The notes under the pieces were generated by a model, which saw only the letters and a program-made list of their open reading frames with translations, had not been told where the DNA came from and searched no databases. Positions 51,100 through 60,957 of a stretch of DNA of 64,000 nt are shown one piece after another (position 1 is the stretch's first letter; the number at the start of each line of letters is the position of its first letter). A program made the position numbers and the translations under genes. Origin of the DNA: an uncultured Lysobacteraceae bacterium (lineage in GTDB: Bacteria; Pseudomonadota; Gammaproteobacteria; Xanthomonadales; Xanthomonadaceae); assembly GCA_936911875.1 (NCBI GenBank), contig CAKZGB010000017.1:1-64000 (forward strand), given 5' to 3'.

Positions 51100-51753
51100 T
51101 CAGATGCTAAAGGTTGCCTTGGGCTCAGCGCCCTCGAGATAGGCGATGTCGGTTTCAAACATGACTTGCGTTTTGTAGCCGGCGCCTTGACGTTGCACGA
51201 CCACCGCTTCCATGGCGGGGGCTTCACCGCGCACATAGAACAGGCGACCGCCATCTTTCAAGGCAGCCATCAGGTCCGAAGGCAGCTCCGCCATCGCACC
51301 GTTAACGACCACGACATCAAACTGACGACCGTTCAGTGCAGTCAGGTTGAAGGCATTGCCGTCGAGTATCTCCACGTTGCTCAAACCTTGAGCCGCGATC
51401 TGTTCGCGTGCATTGGCCGCCAACGTAGCGCTAGTTTCGAGCGAAGTGACTTGTTGCCCCAGACGCGCCAGACACGCGGTGACGTAACCGCTGCCGGTGC
51501 CGATCTCCAGCACCGATTCGTTCGGCCGGACCAGAACGCTCTGCAGCGTACGGCCTTCGAACACGGGCTTGTGGGCGACGCGGCCATCGGCCAGGGGCAG
51601 GGCCGTGTCGGCATAGGCCAGGTTGCGTTGCGCGGCGGGAATAAAGGCCTCGCGCGGCAAGGTTCCCATGACATGCAGAATGCGGGCATCGAGCACATCC
51701 CATGGACGTACTTGTTGCTCAACCATCAGTTCGCGGGCCTTGGCAAAATCCAT
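51100..51753 (-). CDS. Protein-L-isoaspartate O-methyltransferase family protein
   Basis: 217 residues with MVEQQVRPWDVLDARI, FIPAAQRNLAYADTALPL and the SAM-binding VLEIGTGSGYVTACLARLG near residue 80, typical of PCMT. The shortened form beside tolC occurs widely in proteobacteria, and its link to repair of isoaspartate there is unproven. Co-directional with tolC. Confidence 0.86.
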   Translation of the reverse strand: MDFAKARELMVEQQVRPWDVLDARILHVMGTLPREAFIPAAQRNLAYADTALPLADGRVAHKPVFEGRTLQSVLVRPNESVLEIGTGSGYVTACLARLGQQVTSLETSATLAANAREQIAAQGLSNVEILDGNAFNLTALNGRQFDVVVVNGAMAELPSDLMAALKDGGRLFYVRGEAPAMEAVVVQRQGAGYKTQVMFETDIAYLEGAEPKATFSI

Positions 51754-51882
51754 TGTTTCGTCTCGTATTTAACAGGTTGGCGGTAACCGCACATTATAAA
51801 GGTTGGGCGCACCGTCACTCGCACAGTGTGCCCTCGTGTCAGCAGCGGTCCGAGTGCCGGAAGTCATCGTGACCAATCGCCG

Positions 51883-52512
51883 TCAGGCCGCGGTGCGTGC
51901 AAAGGCCCGCGCAAACCGGTGGGCAACGCGGCGCAGGCGCTGTTCGACCCGTTGCGGATCCGGTTCGGGCATCTGACCGAACAGAGCAGCCTGATGTTCC
52001 TGGCCGCGAATCATCGCCATCAGCAAATCGGCCGCTTCGGCGGGATCTTCAATATCCAGTTCGGGGCGCTGCGCAACCCACTGGGCCATGGAATGGGCCA
52101 CGCGGACCGGGCCTTCGCGCCAGATGAGCGAAGGCAGAGGGGTCAGCTGCACGCGATGCGAGATCGCCATGCGCATGCCCAGAATCGCCTCGGAGGTCAT
52201 CAGCGCCTGATAATAGTTGTTGGCGATGCGGTAGAGTGCCTCTTCGAGAGGCAAACCCTCGCCGATATCGGTCATGGACGGCGACAGAAAGGTGTCGGCA
52301 AACTGGCGCACGGCCTCGGCAAACAGCACGTCTTTTTCGCCGAAATGGCTGTACACCGTGAGTTTGGAGACGCCTGCGCGGTTGGCAATTTCATCCATGG
52401 TGACGCGGTCAAAATCGCCCTGCAAGAAGAGTTCGCGGGCGGCTTCCAGGATGGCCCGCCGCTTGGATGGATCCTTGGGCCGGCCGGCGCGTTTTACCGT
52501 TTCTGTGGACAT
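51883..52512 (-). CDS. TetR-family repressor of the adjacent efflux pump
   Basis: 209 residues: N-terminal helix-turn-helix (RRAILEAARELFLQGDFDRVTMDEIANRAGVSKLTVYSHFGEKDVLF) and a C-terminal all-helical ligand domain resembling the AcrR/PsrA-like type. ATG at 52512 preferred; the frame extends upstream only across the intergenic region. Divergent from the membrane-fusion gene over 61 AT-rich bases, which very likely hold its operator. Confidence 0.88.
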   Translation of the reverse strand: MSTETVKRAGRPKDPSKRRAILEAARELFLQGDFDRVTMDEIANRAGVSKLTVYSHFGEKDVLFAEAVRQFADTFLSPSMTDIGEGLPLEEALYRIANNYYQALMTSEAILGMRMAISHRVQLTPLPSLIWREGPVRVAHSMAQWVAQRPELDIEDPAEAADLLMAMIRGQEHQAALFGQMPEPDPQRVEQRLRRVAHRFARAFARTAA

Positions 52513-52573
52513 GACGAAATAATAATAAACTTTAGAGTATTGTATTGGCGTGAATTCGAAGGACCGTTCCAGT

Positions 52574-53728
52574 ATGAACCGCAAGCAACTCCTTATGGGC
52601 CAAATGCTGGTTGTGATCTTGGCCTTAGTTTCTCTGTCCGCCTGTAAAGATGAGGTCTCACCCCAGCCCTCGTTGCGCACTGTTTATGCCCTGAGAGCAG
52701 GCGAAGGCCAATCCGGGCCCGTAAAGGGCGCACACGGTGCGAGCTTCTCGGGTGCGATCCAGGCGCGCGAGCAGGCCCCGTTGTCGTTCCGCGTGCCCGG
52801 CTCGTTGCTGCGCCGCTCGGTCGATGTCGGTGATGCGGTCCGCGCCGGCCAGGTGCTGGCGGTGCTCGATGCCGGTGACCAAAGCGCGCAGGCCAATGCT
52901 ATCAAGGCCCAGCTAGCGGCCGCCCAGGCCCAACTGCAGCGTGCCCGTGCCGATCAGGCCCGTTACGCAAAACTCGCCAAAGATCAGCTGATCTCGCGTT
53001 CCACGATGGATGCGCAAAATGCCGGCGTCGCGGCCGCACAAGGCGAGGTCAATGCGCTGCAGGCCAATCTCAAGCTCGCCACCAATCAGTCCCGCTATAC
53101 GCAACTGACCGCGCCACGCTCGGGCGTGATTGCCGAACGGCTTGCTGAGGCCGGGCAAGTGGTGGGTGCGGGTCAACCGATTTTCTCGCTGGCAGCCGAT
53201 GGCGCCCGCGAAGTCGTGTTCGCCGTGCCGGAAACCGACATCGCGCAAATCCGTAGCGGCATGCCCGTGCAGATTGAACTGTGGGCCACGCCGGGCACCT
53301 TATTGAACGGCACCATTCGCGAAGTATCGCCGATGGCCGATCCGCAAACCCGTACGTTTACCGCACGTGCCATCGTCAATGACACTGGCAATGCCATGCA
53401 ACTCGGCCAAAGTGCCAAGGTCATCGTGCCGGGCTTGGTTCCGCGCGGCGAAGTCACTGCCTTGAGCGTGCCGCTCGCAGCCGTCGTGAAATCGGGCAAC
53501 ACCGGCCCCGCTGTGTTTGTAATCGATCCGTCGACGCATGTGCTGCGCCGTACGCCCGTGCAGCTGGGTGCATTTGGTGCCGAGACCGTCCCGGTGACAT
53601 CGGGCTTGCCGGCCGGCAGCTGGATTGTGGCCGCCGGTGCGCATCTGTTGCGTGATGGCCAAAAGGTTGTGCCGGTCGATCGTGACAACCGGCCGGTTCT
53701 GCGAGCAGAGGCCAAGGCTACGCCATGA
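52574..53728 (+). CDS. RND efflux membrane-fusion lipoprotein
   Basis: Periplasmic adaptor of a tripartite pump, 384 residues. Lipoprotein signal with LSAC lipobox (Cys near residue 24); FSGAIQAREQAPLSFRVPGSLL and QLTAPRSGVIAERLAEAGQVV form the two lipoyl-like halves around a coiled coil (residues about 105-175). Start ATG 52574. Overlaps the pump gene by four bases. Confidence 0.93.
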   Translation: MNRKQLLMGQMLVVILALVSLSACKDEVSPQPSLRTVYALRAGEGQSGPVKGAHGASFSGAIQAREQAPLSFRVPGSLLRRSVDVGDAVRAGQVLAVLDAGDQSAQANAIKAQLAAAQAQLQRARADQARYAKLAKDQLISRSTMDAQNAGVAAAQGEVNALQANLKLATNQSRYTQLTAPRSGVIAERLAEAGQVVGAGQPIFSLAADGAREVVFAVPETDIAQIRSGMPVQIELWATPGTLLNGTIREVSPMADPQTRTFTARAIVNDTGNAMQLGQSAKVIVPGLVPRGEVTALSVPLAAVVKSGNTGPAVFVIDPSTHVLRRTPVQLGAFGAETVPVTSGLPAGSWIVAAGAHLLRDGQKVVPVDRDNRPVLRAEAKATP

Positions 53729-56700
53729 AGTTCAATCTCTCCGAGTGGACGCTCCGCCATCGCAGCTTAGTGCTGTACATGATCATCGTGGTGGCAGTCG
53801 CCGGCGCGATGTCGTACATGAATTTGGGCCGCTCCGAGGACCCTGCGTTTACGTTCAAGGCGATGGTGATCCGCACCATCTGGCCGGGCGCCACCGCCGA
53901 GGAAGTATCGCAGCAAGTCACCGAACGCATCGAAAAGAAAGTGATGGAGACGGGGCAGTACGAATTCGTGCGCTCGTACTCGCGCGATGGCGAATCGCAA
54001 GTCATCATCATGGCCAAGGACTCGCTTCCCAGTCCCAAAGTCGATGCGCTGTGGTATCAGGTGCGTAAAAAGATCGGTGATATTCGCCCGACCCTGCCGG
54101 CCGAGGTCGTAGGGCCGTTTTTTAACGACGAGTTCGGCGACACCTTCGGCAACATCTACGCGTTGACCGGCAAAGGTTTTGATTACGCCCAGAAAAAAGA
54201 CTATGCCGAGCGCATCCAGCTGCAACTGCAGCGCGTCAAGGATGTCGGCAAAGTCGAGCTGATCGGCACGCAGGATGAAAAGATCTGGGTCGAGATCTCC
54301 AACACTAAACTCGCCACCATGGGCGTTCCGCTCACCGCCGTGCGCGACGCCATGCAGCAGCAGAACATTCTGCCGGGCAGCGGGTTTGTTGATACGGCTT
54401 CAACTCGATTGCTGGTTCGCGTCAGCGGTGAGTTCAAAACCGTCGATGACATTCGCAACTTTCCGATCAGTGCCGGCGGCAAGACGTTCCGCTTGGGTGA
54501 CGTAGCCGAAGTGACTCGCGGCTTTGCCGATCCTTCTGCGCCGCGGATGCGCTTCAACGGCCACGATGCCATCGGTATTGGCGTAGCCATGAAAGATGGC
54601 GGCGACATTCTCGAGTTAGGCAAAAATCTCGATGCCAAATTCGCGGACATTCAAAAGAGCCTGCCGGTCGGACTGAGTCTGGATCGCGTGACCAATCAGC
54701 CGGCCGCCGTCGATGAGTCTGTCAGCGAGTTCATGCGTGTACTCACCGAGGCCGTCATCATCGTGCTGCTGGTGAGTTTCTTCTCGCTGGGTCTGCGCAC
54801 GGGTCTGGTGGTGGCGCTGTCGATCCCACTGGTGCTGGCGATGACGTTCCTGGTCATGGACATCGTCGGCGTAGGGCTGCACAAAATTTCGCTCGGTGCG
54901 CTGGTCCTGGCGCTGGGCTTGCTGGTCGACGATGCGATCATCGCCGTCGAAATGATGGCGATCAAACTCGAAGAGGGCTATAGCCGCATGAAAGCGGCGG
55001 CGTTTGCATGGGACAGCACTGCCTTCCCAATGCTCACGGGTACTCTGATCACGGCCGCAGGCTTTCTGCCGATCGGTCTGGCGCAATCCTCGGTCGGTGA
55101 ATACACGCGCGCCCTGTTCGAAGTGGTCACCATCGCCTTGCTGGTGTCGTGGGTGGGTGCGGTTGCCTTTATTCCCTATCTGGGCGACAAGCTTCTGAAA
55201 GAGGGCAAGCACGAAGGCCAGATGCACGATCCGCACCAGACGCCGTTCTACAAGCGTTTCCGCGGGTGGGTTGCGTGGTGTGTGGATCATCGCCGCACGG
55301 TGATTGCCGGTACGGTGGCTGCATTCGTCGCTTCCGTATTGCTGTTCCGCTTTGTGCCGCAGCAGTTCTTCCCCGATTCGGTGCGTCCCGAACTGATGGT
55401 CGATCTGGAACTGGCCGAGGGCTCATCGCTCAAAGCCACCGCGACAGAAACTGAAAAACTCGAAAAGATTCTGGCCGGCCGCAAGGACATCGAGTCGTTC
55501 TCGTCGTATGTCGGCACCGGTGCGCCGCGCTTCTATCTGCCTTTGGATCAGCAATTGCCGGCGGCTAATTTCGCGCAGTTCCTGATTACGCCCAAAAATG
55601 TGGAATCGCGCGAGTCGATTCGTGAGTGGATGATTCGCGATGTGGTGCCGCAATTCCCGGGCCTGCAGATGCGGGTATCGCGTCTGGAAAACGGACCGCC
55701 GGTCGGTTATCCGGTTCAAATTCGCATTGGCGGCGAGCACATCGATCAGGTGCGCGCGATTGCGGCGCAGGTACGCTCCAAGGTCGAGCAGTATCCGGGT
55801 GTCACCAATGTCAACTACGACTGGGATGAGCCGACCAAAGGCATCCGTCTTGAGATCGATCAGAACCGCGCGCGTGCATTGGGCGTGAGTTCGCAGATGC
55901 TGTCGCAGTTCCTGTATTCCACCATCAGCGGCGCAGAACTCTCGACGTTCCGCGAAGGCAATCAGCTGATCCAGGTCAACTTGCGCGCGCCCGCAGATCA
56001 GCGACTCGACGTGGCCGCCATCGGCTCACTGATGGTCCCGACCACCTCCGGCAAGTCTGTACCGGTTTCGCAAATCGCCGATGTGCGCGAAGAGTTTGTC
56101 GACGGCATCATTTGGCACCGCAACCGCGAGCCTACTGTCACGGTGCGCGCCGATCTGAAAGATGGCGAAGCCGCCGTCACTGCCGTAAATAACATTCTCA
56201 AGACCGTGGATCCGGTGCGCGAATCCCTGCCTTACGGCTATCACATCGATATCGGCGGCACGGTTGAGGATTCAGGTCGAGGCCAGGACTCGATCAAGGT
56301 CGGTGTGCCACTGTTCCTGTTTGCCGTCTTCACCTTGCTGATGATGCAGCTGCGCTCGTTCTCACGGTCATTTATGGTCTTGCTGACGGCGCCACTCGGC
56401 ATGATCGGCGTGACGCTGTTCCTGCTCGTGTTCCGTGTGCCGTTTGGTTTTGTGGCCATGCTCGGCACAATTGCACTGGCCGGCATGATCATGCGCAACT
56501 CCGTAATTCTGATCGATCAGATCGAACAGGATCGGGCGGCGGGTCTCAAGCCATTCGACGCCATCGTCGAATCCACCGTGCGGCGACTGCGTCCGATCGC
56601 ATTGACGGCATTGGCCGCCATTCTGGCGATGATTCCGCTCTCGCGCTCGGTGTTCTTCGGCCCGATGGCTACCGCCATCATGGGTGGCCTGCTGGTTGCC

Positions 56701-56766
56701 ACCTTGCTCACGCTGTTCTTCCTGCCGGCGCTGTACGCCGCCTGGTTCAAGGTCAAGCACGAGTAA
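53725..56766 (+). CDS. RND multidrug efflux transporter (AcrB/HAE1 family)
   Basis: Proton-driven inner-membrane pump of 1013 residues with twelve helices and two large periplasmic loops. LGLLVDDAIIAVEMMAIKLEEG near residue 398 carries the paired Asp of the proton relay; SRSEDPAF-like GRSEDPAFTFKAMVIRTIWPGATAEEV near residue 34 and GMIMRNSVILIDQIEQD near residue 920 are typical of the MexK/OqxB-like branch without extended drug-pump features, so substrates cannot be named. A hairpin at 56797 follows. Confidence 0.93.
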   Translation: MKFNLSEWTLRHRSLVLYMIIVVAVAGAMSYMNLGRSEDPAFTFKAMVIRTIWPGATAEEVSQQVTERIEKKVMETGQYEFVRSYSRDGESQVIIMAKDSLPSPKVDALWYQVRKKIGDIRPTLPAEVVGPFFNDEFGDTFGNIYALTGKGFDYAQKKDYAERIQLQLQRVKDVGKVELIGTQDEKIWVEISNTKLATMGVPLTAVRDAMQQQNILPGSGFVDTASTRLLVRVSGEFKTVDDIRNFPISAGGKTFRLGDVAEVTRGFADPSAPRMRFNGHDAIGIGVAMKDGGDILELGKNLDAKFADIQKSLPVGLSLDRVTNQPAAVDESVSEFMRVLTEAVIIVLLVSFFSLGLRTGLVVALSIPLVLAMTFLVMDIVGVGLHKISLGALVLALGLLVDDAIIAVEMMAIKLEEGYSRMKAAAFAWDSTAFPMLTGTLITAAGFLPIGLAQSSVGEYTRALFEVVTIALLVSWVGAVAFIPYLGDKLLKEGKHEGQMHDPHQTPFYKRFRGWVAWCVDHRRTVIAGTVAAFVASVLLFRFVPQQFFPDSVRPELMVDLELAEGSSLKATATETEKLEKILAGRKDIESFSSYVGTGAPRFYLPLDQQLPAANFAQFLITPKNVESRESIREWMIRDVVPQFPGLQMRVSRLENGPPVGYPVQIRIGGEHIDQVRAIAAQVRSKVEQYPGVTNVNYDWDEPTKGIRLEIDQNRARALGVSSQMLSQFLYSTISGAELSTFREGNQLIQVNLRAPADQRLDVAAIGSLMVPTTSGKSVPVSQIADVREEFVDGIIWHRNREPTVTVRADLKDGEAAVTAVNNILKTVDPVRESLPYGYHIDIGGTVEDSGRGQDSIKVGVPLFLFAVFTLLMMQLRSFSRSFMVLLTAPLGMIGVTLFLLVFRVPFGFVAMLGTIALAGMIMRNSVILIDQIEQDRAAGLKPFDAIVESTVRRLRPIALTALAAILAMIPLSRSVFFGPMATAIMGGLLVATLLTLFFLPALYAAWFKVKHE

Positions 56767-56796
56767 GCGCGGACAGGGCACAGTGCCGCATTGTGT

Positions 56797-56823
56797 AAAT
56801 CGGGCTTTGGGCAAGCCCGATTT
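56797..56823 (+). terminator. Hairpin after the RND operon
   Basis: AAATCGGGCTT (56797-56807) pairs with AAGCCCGATTT (56813-56823), 11 pairs with a five-base loop. The T stretch is only three bases, so termination may be partial. Confidence 0.65.
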
Positions 56824-56848
56824 GCCCCGTTTGTGCGAAAATCGACGG

Positions 56849-56940
56849 GCAGCGGGGGTACCTGCGCGCGTCCATCCCGGCCGCGAGGTTGAGAAAAACC
56901 CTTTGAACCTGACGTGGTTGAGACCGCCGGAGGGAGCTGC
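56849..56940 (+). ncRNA. TPP riboswitch of thiC
   Basis: P1 is GCAGC (56849-56853) with GCTGC (56936-56940). The conserved core reads GAGGTTGAGA, ACCCTTTGAACCTGA and GGAGGGA, the thi-box. No T-run terminator lies between it and thiC, so translational control is likely. The SD-like AAGG at 56948-56951 can be folded into a small hairpin whose 5' side (TGC 56938-56940) is shared with the P1 strand. Confidence 0.95.
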
Positions 56941-56955
56941 ATAACCTAAGGTGCA

Positions 56956-58839
56956 ATGCCCATGAATGCTGTATCCAAGGACCTGCTGCAGCAGGCCGAA
57001 CAACTGTCTTCTGATGTAACCCGTCCGATTCCTGGCTCCCGTAAGGTTTATGTGCAAGGTTCGCGTGAGGATCTGCGCGTGCCGATGCGTGAAATCGGCC
57101 TGAGCACGACCCCCACACTGTTTGGCGGCGAGAACAATGCGCCGCTGACGGTCTATGACACCTCCGGTATTTATACCGACGCCAATGCGCAAATCGATTT
57201 GGTTAAAGGCCTCGCACCGATTCGCCATCGCTGGATCGAAGAGCGCGGTGACACCGAGCAGCTTGCCGGTCTCACGTCGGAGTTCGGTCGCGCCCGCGAG
57301 AACGATCCCAAGCTCGATGCGATCCGCTTTCCTAACCGCGTGCTGCCGCGTAAGGCCAAGGCCGGCGCCAACGTCACCCAGATGCACTATGCCCGCCGCG
57401 GCATCATCACGCCGGAGATGGAATACATTGCCATCCGCGAAAATCAGCGCATCGACGAAATCCGCGAAGCCCACCTGCTGAACCAGCATGCCGGCGAGCA
57501 CTTCGGCGCCAATCTGCCTTCGCGAATCACCGGCGAGTTTGTCCGTGACGAAGTGGCCCGCGGCCGCGCCATTATTCCCGCCAATATCAACCACCCGGAA
57601 CTCGAGCCGATGATCATCGGCCGCAACTTCCTGACCAAGGTGAATGCCAATATCGGCAACAGCGCCATTTCATCCGGCATCGCCGAAGAAGTCGAAAAGA
57701 TGGTGTACAGCATTCGCTGGGGTGGTGACACCGTGATGGATCTGTCCACCGGCAAGCACATCCACGAAACACGCGAATGGATCTTGCGCAATTCGCCGGT
57801 GCCAATCGGTACCGTGCCAATCTATCAGGCGCTGGAGAAGGTCGATGGCCGCGCCGAGGACCTGACCTGGGAACTGTTCCGCGACACGCTGATTGAACAG
57901 GCCGAGCAGGGCGTAGATTATTTTACGATCCATGCCGGTGTGCTGCTGCGTTATGTGCCCCTGACTGCCAAGCGCGTCACCGGCATTGTGTCGCGCGGCG
58001 GCTCGATCATGGCCAAATGGTGTCTGGCGCATCACAAGGAAAACTTCCTGTATACGCATTTCGAAGAGATCTGCGAAATCATGAAGGCCTACGACGTGTC
58101 GTTCTCGCTGGGTGACGGTTTGCGTCCGGGCTCCATTGCCGATGCCAACGATGCGGCGCAGTTCGGTGAACTCGAAACGCTGGGCGAGCTGACGCAAATC
58201 GCCTGGAAACACGATGTCCAAACCATGATCGAAGGCCCAGGCCACGTGCCGATGCAACTGATCAAGGAAAACATGGACAAGCAGCTGCGCGAATGTGGCG
58301 AGGCGCCGTTCTACACACTCGGACCGTTGACCACCGACATCGCGCCGGGCTACGACCACATCACCTCGGCCATTGGTGCCGCGATGATTGGCTGGTTCGG
58401 CACGGCCATGCTCTGCTACGTCACGCCCAAGGAGCATCTGGGCTTGCCCAATAAAGAAGACGTGCGCGAGGGTCTGATCGCCTACAAGATTGCGGCACAT
58501 GCTGCGGATCTGGCGAAGGGTCATCCGGGCGCGCAAGCGCGCGACAACGCCATGAGCAAGGCGCGCTTTGAATTCCGCTGGGAGGATCAGTTCAATCTCG
58601 GTCTGGACCCGGAACGTGCTCGCGAATACCACGATGAGACCTTGCCGAAGGATGCGCACAAGTCCGCTCACTTCTGCTCAATGTGCGGTCCGCATTTCTG
58701 CTCGATGAAGATCACGCAGGATGTGCGCGATTTCGCGGCCGAGCACGGCATGTCCGAGCAGGAAGCACTGGAAAAGGGCATGCAGGAGCAATCCAAGGTG
58801 TTCAACGAGCAGGGCGCTGAGATCTATCGCACGGTCTGA
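56956..58839 (+). CDS. thiC: Phosphomethylpyrimidine synthase
   Basis: Radical-SAM enzyme forming HMP-phosphate from AIR for thiamine. 627 residues; MHYARRGIITPEMEYIAIREN near residue 140, SRGGSIMAKWC near residue 347, MIEGPGHVPM near residue 423 and the C-terminal CSMCGPHFCSMKI cluster (CX2CX4C) near residue 576. Starts at 56956 or 56962. Preceded by a TPP riboswitch. Confidence 0.97.
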   Translation: MPMNAVSKDLLQQAEQLSSDVTRPIPGSRKVYVQGSREDLRVPMREIGLSTTPTLFGGENNAPLTVYDTSGIYTDANAQIDLVKGLAPIRHRWIEERGDTEQLAGLTSEFGRARENDPKLDAIRFPNRVLPRKAKAGANVTQMHYARRGIITPEMEYIAIRENQRIDEIREAHLLNQHAGEHFGANLPSRITGEFVRDEVARGRAIIPANINHPELEPMIIGRNFLTKVNANIGNSAISSGIAEEVEKMVYSIRWGGDTVMDLSTGKHIHETREWILRNSPVPIGTVPIYQALEKVDGRAEDLTWELFRDTLIEQAEQGVDYFTIHAGVLLRYVPLTAKRVTGIVSRGGSIMAKWCLAHHKENFLYTHFEEICEIMKAYDVSFSLGDGLRPGSIADANDAAQFGELETLGELTQIAWKHDVQTMIEGPGHVPMQLIKENMDKQLRECGEAPFYTLGPLTTDIAPGYDHITSAIGAAMIGWFGTAMLCYVTPKEHLGLPNKEDVREGLIAYKIAAHAADLAKGHPGAQARDNAMSKARFEFRWEDQFNLGLDPERAREYHDETLPKDAHKSAHFCSMCGPHFCSMKITQDVRDFAAEHGMSEQEALEKGMQEQSKVFNEQGAEIYRTV

Positions 58840-58859
58840 ATCGCAGCTTTGCTAGACTG

Positions 58860-58881
58860 GGCCCATCGAGTTCGATGGGCC
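58860..58881 (+). promoter_or_regulatory. Hairpin over the start codon of the ion-channel gene
   Basis: GGCCCATCG (58860-58868) pairs with CGATGGGCC (58873-58881) about 20 bases after thiC. The right arm contains the proposed ATG at 58875. It may be a weak thiC terminator or hide the start codon. Confidence 0.55.
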
Positions 58882-59630
58882 TTGCGTTTGTGAATCCCGG
58901 TATTCCCACCCAGATTTCGTTTTTCCGTCGGCACCCTGCCGCCTTGCTGCTGGCTGTGCAGGTGTTGGGGCTGATCATGTTGCCCGCACTGCACGATGTG
59001 TTTGCGAGCCGCATCGCTCTTGCCGTCTTCAGTGTGATTTCCATGCTGGTCGCCGTGCTGGTGGTGATTCGCAGTCAGGCGGTCAGCGCATTAGCCATTT
59101 TGCTGGGTGTGCTGGCGTTGGCCACGACCTTGGCCTCACTGTTTCCGCCGTATCGCTTTCTGTTGGCCTACGGCATGGTCTTTGAGGGCTTGCTGTATCT
59201 CTACACCGCCGGCGTGCTGGTCTACTACATGCTGTCCGATCACCATGTAACGCTCGATGAGATGTTCGCCGCCGGTGCCACGTTTACGTTATTGGGTTGG
59301 GCATTCACCTATGCCTACATTGCGCTTCAGCATTTTGATCCGCAGGCATTCACCGGTTTGCGCGATCCCGGCACCCCGCGCACCTGGATCGAACTGGCGT
59401 TTTTGAGCTTTACCAATCTGTCGGCCACCGGCATCGGCGATGTGCTGCCGATCAGTCCTTATGCACGTCTGCTCGCTATTTTTGAGCAGATTTTCGGTGT
59501 CGGCTATTTGGGCGTCATCGTGTCCCGTTTCCTGAGTCTGACCATGCACGGCATCGCATCCGATGCGCACGCGCACGGCTCCAAATCGCAGGACGCCTCG
59601 ACAAACTCACCACCGGAGCAGCATCTATGA
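58875..59630 (+). CDS. Two-helix-pore potassium-channel-like membrane protein
   Basis: 251 residues: four or five N-terminal hydrophobic helices (to about residue 130), a pore helix with TNLSATGIGDVLPISPYARL near residue 183 whose TGIGD stretch resembles the K+ filter TxGxGD, and a last helix IFEQIFGVGYLGVIVSRFL. The C-terminal 30 residues are hydrophilic. No nucleotide-binding domain. Start is ATG 58875 or GTG 58890. Its stop overlaps the hydrolase start (ATGA). Confidence 0.8.
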   Translation: MGLAFVNPGIPTQISFFRRHPAALLLAVQVLGLIMLPALHDVFASRIALAVFSVISMLVAVLVVIRSQAVSALAILLGVLALATTLASLFPPYRFLLAYGMVFEGLLYLYTAGVLVYYMLSDHHVTLDEMFAAGATFTLLGWAFTYAYIALQHFDPQAFTGLRDPGTPRTWIELAFLSFTNLSATGIGDVLPISPYARLLAIFEQIFGVGYLGVIVSRFLSLTMHGIASDAHAHGSKSQDASTNSPPEQHL

Positions 59631-60931
59631 AAGTGCGTTATCTATTGGCCAGTGTCGCGCTAAGTATCGGGCTGTTGGCAAGCCCCGTAATTGCAGCAAA
59701 GAATCCGGCAACGGAGTTTCGCAGTGTGCAAAGCGTAGCGGAGGCATTGCGATCCGGAAACATTCATGACCTGCATAAGGCATTTACTCCGGCCATGGCC
59801 TCCAATGTCACGGCGGCGCATTTGAGCATGGCATGGATGCAGATCGGCGTGCAGGCCGGCGAGTTGCAGATTGTGGAGCCGTTGCCTGCGCAGAACAGCA
59901 AGATTGAACAATATGCGTTGCTGACGTTTGAGCGGGCTCAGTTCCTGTTGCAGGTGGTTTGGGATGCCAACGGTCAGATCGACGGACTTTGGATCAAACC
60001 TTACCAGGCGCCTGCCGCTGTTGCGCCGGATCCCGCAATCCTGCCGCAGGAGATTAGCTTTGCAGCGCCGGGCGGGCCTTCGATCAAGGGCACGTTGTTG
60101 ATGCCCAAAGGCGTCAGTAATCCGCCGGCTATTGTGTTGGTTCACGGTTCCGGCGCACACGACCGCTACGAAACCATGGGTCAGAATCGCCCGTTTCGCG
60201 ACATTGCGAACGGATTGGCAAAGCAGGGCATCGCCGTTCTGATTTACGACAAGCGGACCTGGACCCATGGCAAGACCATGGATCTCACCAAGCTGACGAT
60301 TGATCAGGAATCGACCGACGATGCGATCGCGGCGGCGACTTGGTTGCGTGATTCAAAGCAGGTCGATCCCAAGCGCGTGTACGTTCTGGGTCATAGCCAG
60401 GGCGGTTTGGTGCTGCCGCGTATCTTGAGCCGCACACCGTGGTTGCGTGGCGGTATCGGTTTGGCCGCACCGGCCGTCAAGCTGATCGATGTGTTACCGC
60501 ATCAGAACGAATATCTGCTCGCCGATCAGCTCAGCACGCCGCAAGGGCAGCAACACATGGCGATGATTACCGGCGGTATCGCGCGGATCCGTGATGCCAA
60601 CAGCAAGGACCTGAGTCCGGTGTTCGGTTTGCCACTCAGCTACTGGCGTAGTGTTGACACGGTCGATCCGCTAAAGGAAATGCAGGACGTCAAACAGCCG
60701 GTGCTGTTTCTGCAGGGGAGTGCGGACTTTCAGGTGACGCAGTCGGATTGGCGCGGATGGCAGCAGCTGGCGGCCAAAACACCTGCACAATTTCACTTTG
60801 TCGAGTTTCCCGGGATCAATCATCTCGGCCTGAAAACCGAGAACAAACGGGGCATGGATGATTACCAGGCCCCGCGAACCGTCGCACCGGAAGTGATCAA
60901 TGCGATGGCCGCCTGGATCAAACAGCACTAA
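59627..60931 (+). CDS. Exported alpha/beta hydrolase with DUF3887-like N-terminal domain
   Basis: 434 residues. Signal peptide ends near VIAA; residues about 28-120 resemble DUF3887 (FRSVQSVAEALRSGNIHDLHKAF); the hydrolase domain follows with VLVHGSGAHDRYE (oxyanion region), nucleophile Ser in GHSQGG near residue 258, Asp in GSADFQV and His in GINHLG near the end. Substrate unknown. Coupled to the ion-channel gene. Confidence 0.83.
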   Translation: MKVRYLLASVALSIGLLASPVIAAKNPATEFRSVQSVAEALRSGNIHDLHKAFTPAMASNVTAAHLSMAWMQIGVQAGELQIVEPLPAQNSKIEQYALLTFERAQFLLQVVWDANGQIDGLWIKPYQAPAAVAPDPAILPQEISFAAPGGPSIKGTLLMPKGVSNPPAIVLVHGSGAHDRYETMGQNRPFRDIANGLAKQGIAVLIYDKRTWTHGKTMDLTKLTIDQESTDDAIAAATWLRDSKQVDPKRVYVLGHSQGGLVLPRILSRTPWLRGGIGLAAPAVKLIDVLPHQNEYLLADQLSTPQGQQHMAMITGGIARIRDANSKDLSPVFGLPLSYWRSVDTVDPLKEMQDVKQPVLFLQGSADFQVTQSDWRGWQQLAAKTPAQFHFVEFPGINHLGLKTENKRGMDDYQAPRTVAPEVINAMAAWIKQH

Positions 60932-60957
60932 CCGAGCATCCCGCAGCGGTAAAACAA

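Noticed and set aside
52513..52573. Specific TetR operator
   Set aside because: The gap is AT-rich and surely regulatory, but I could not find a convincing inverted repeat of operator length.
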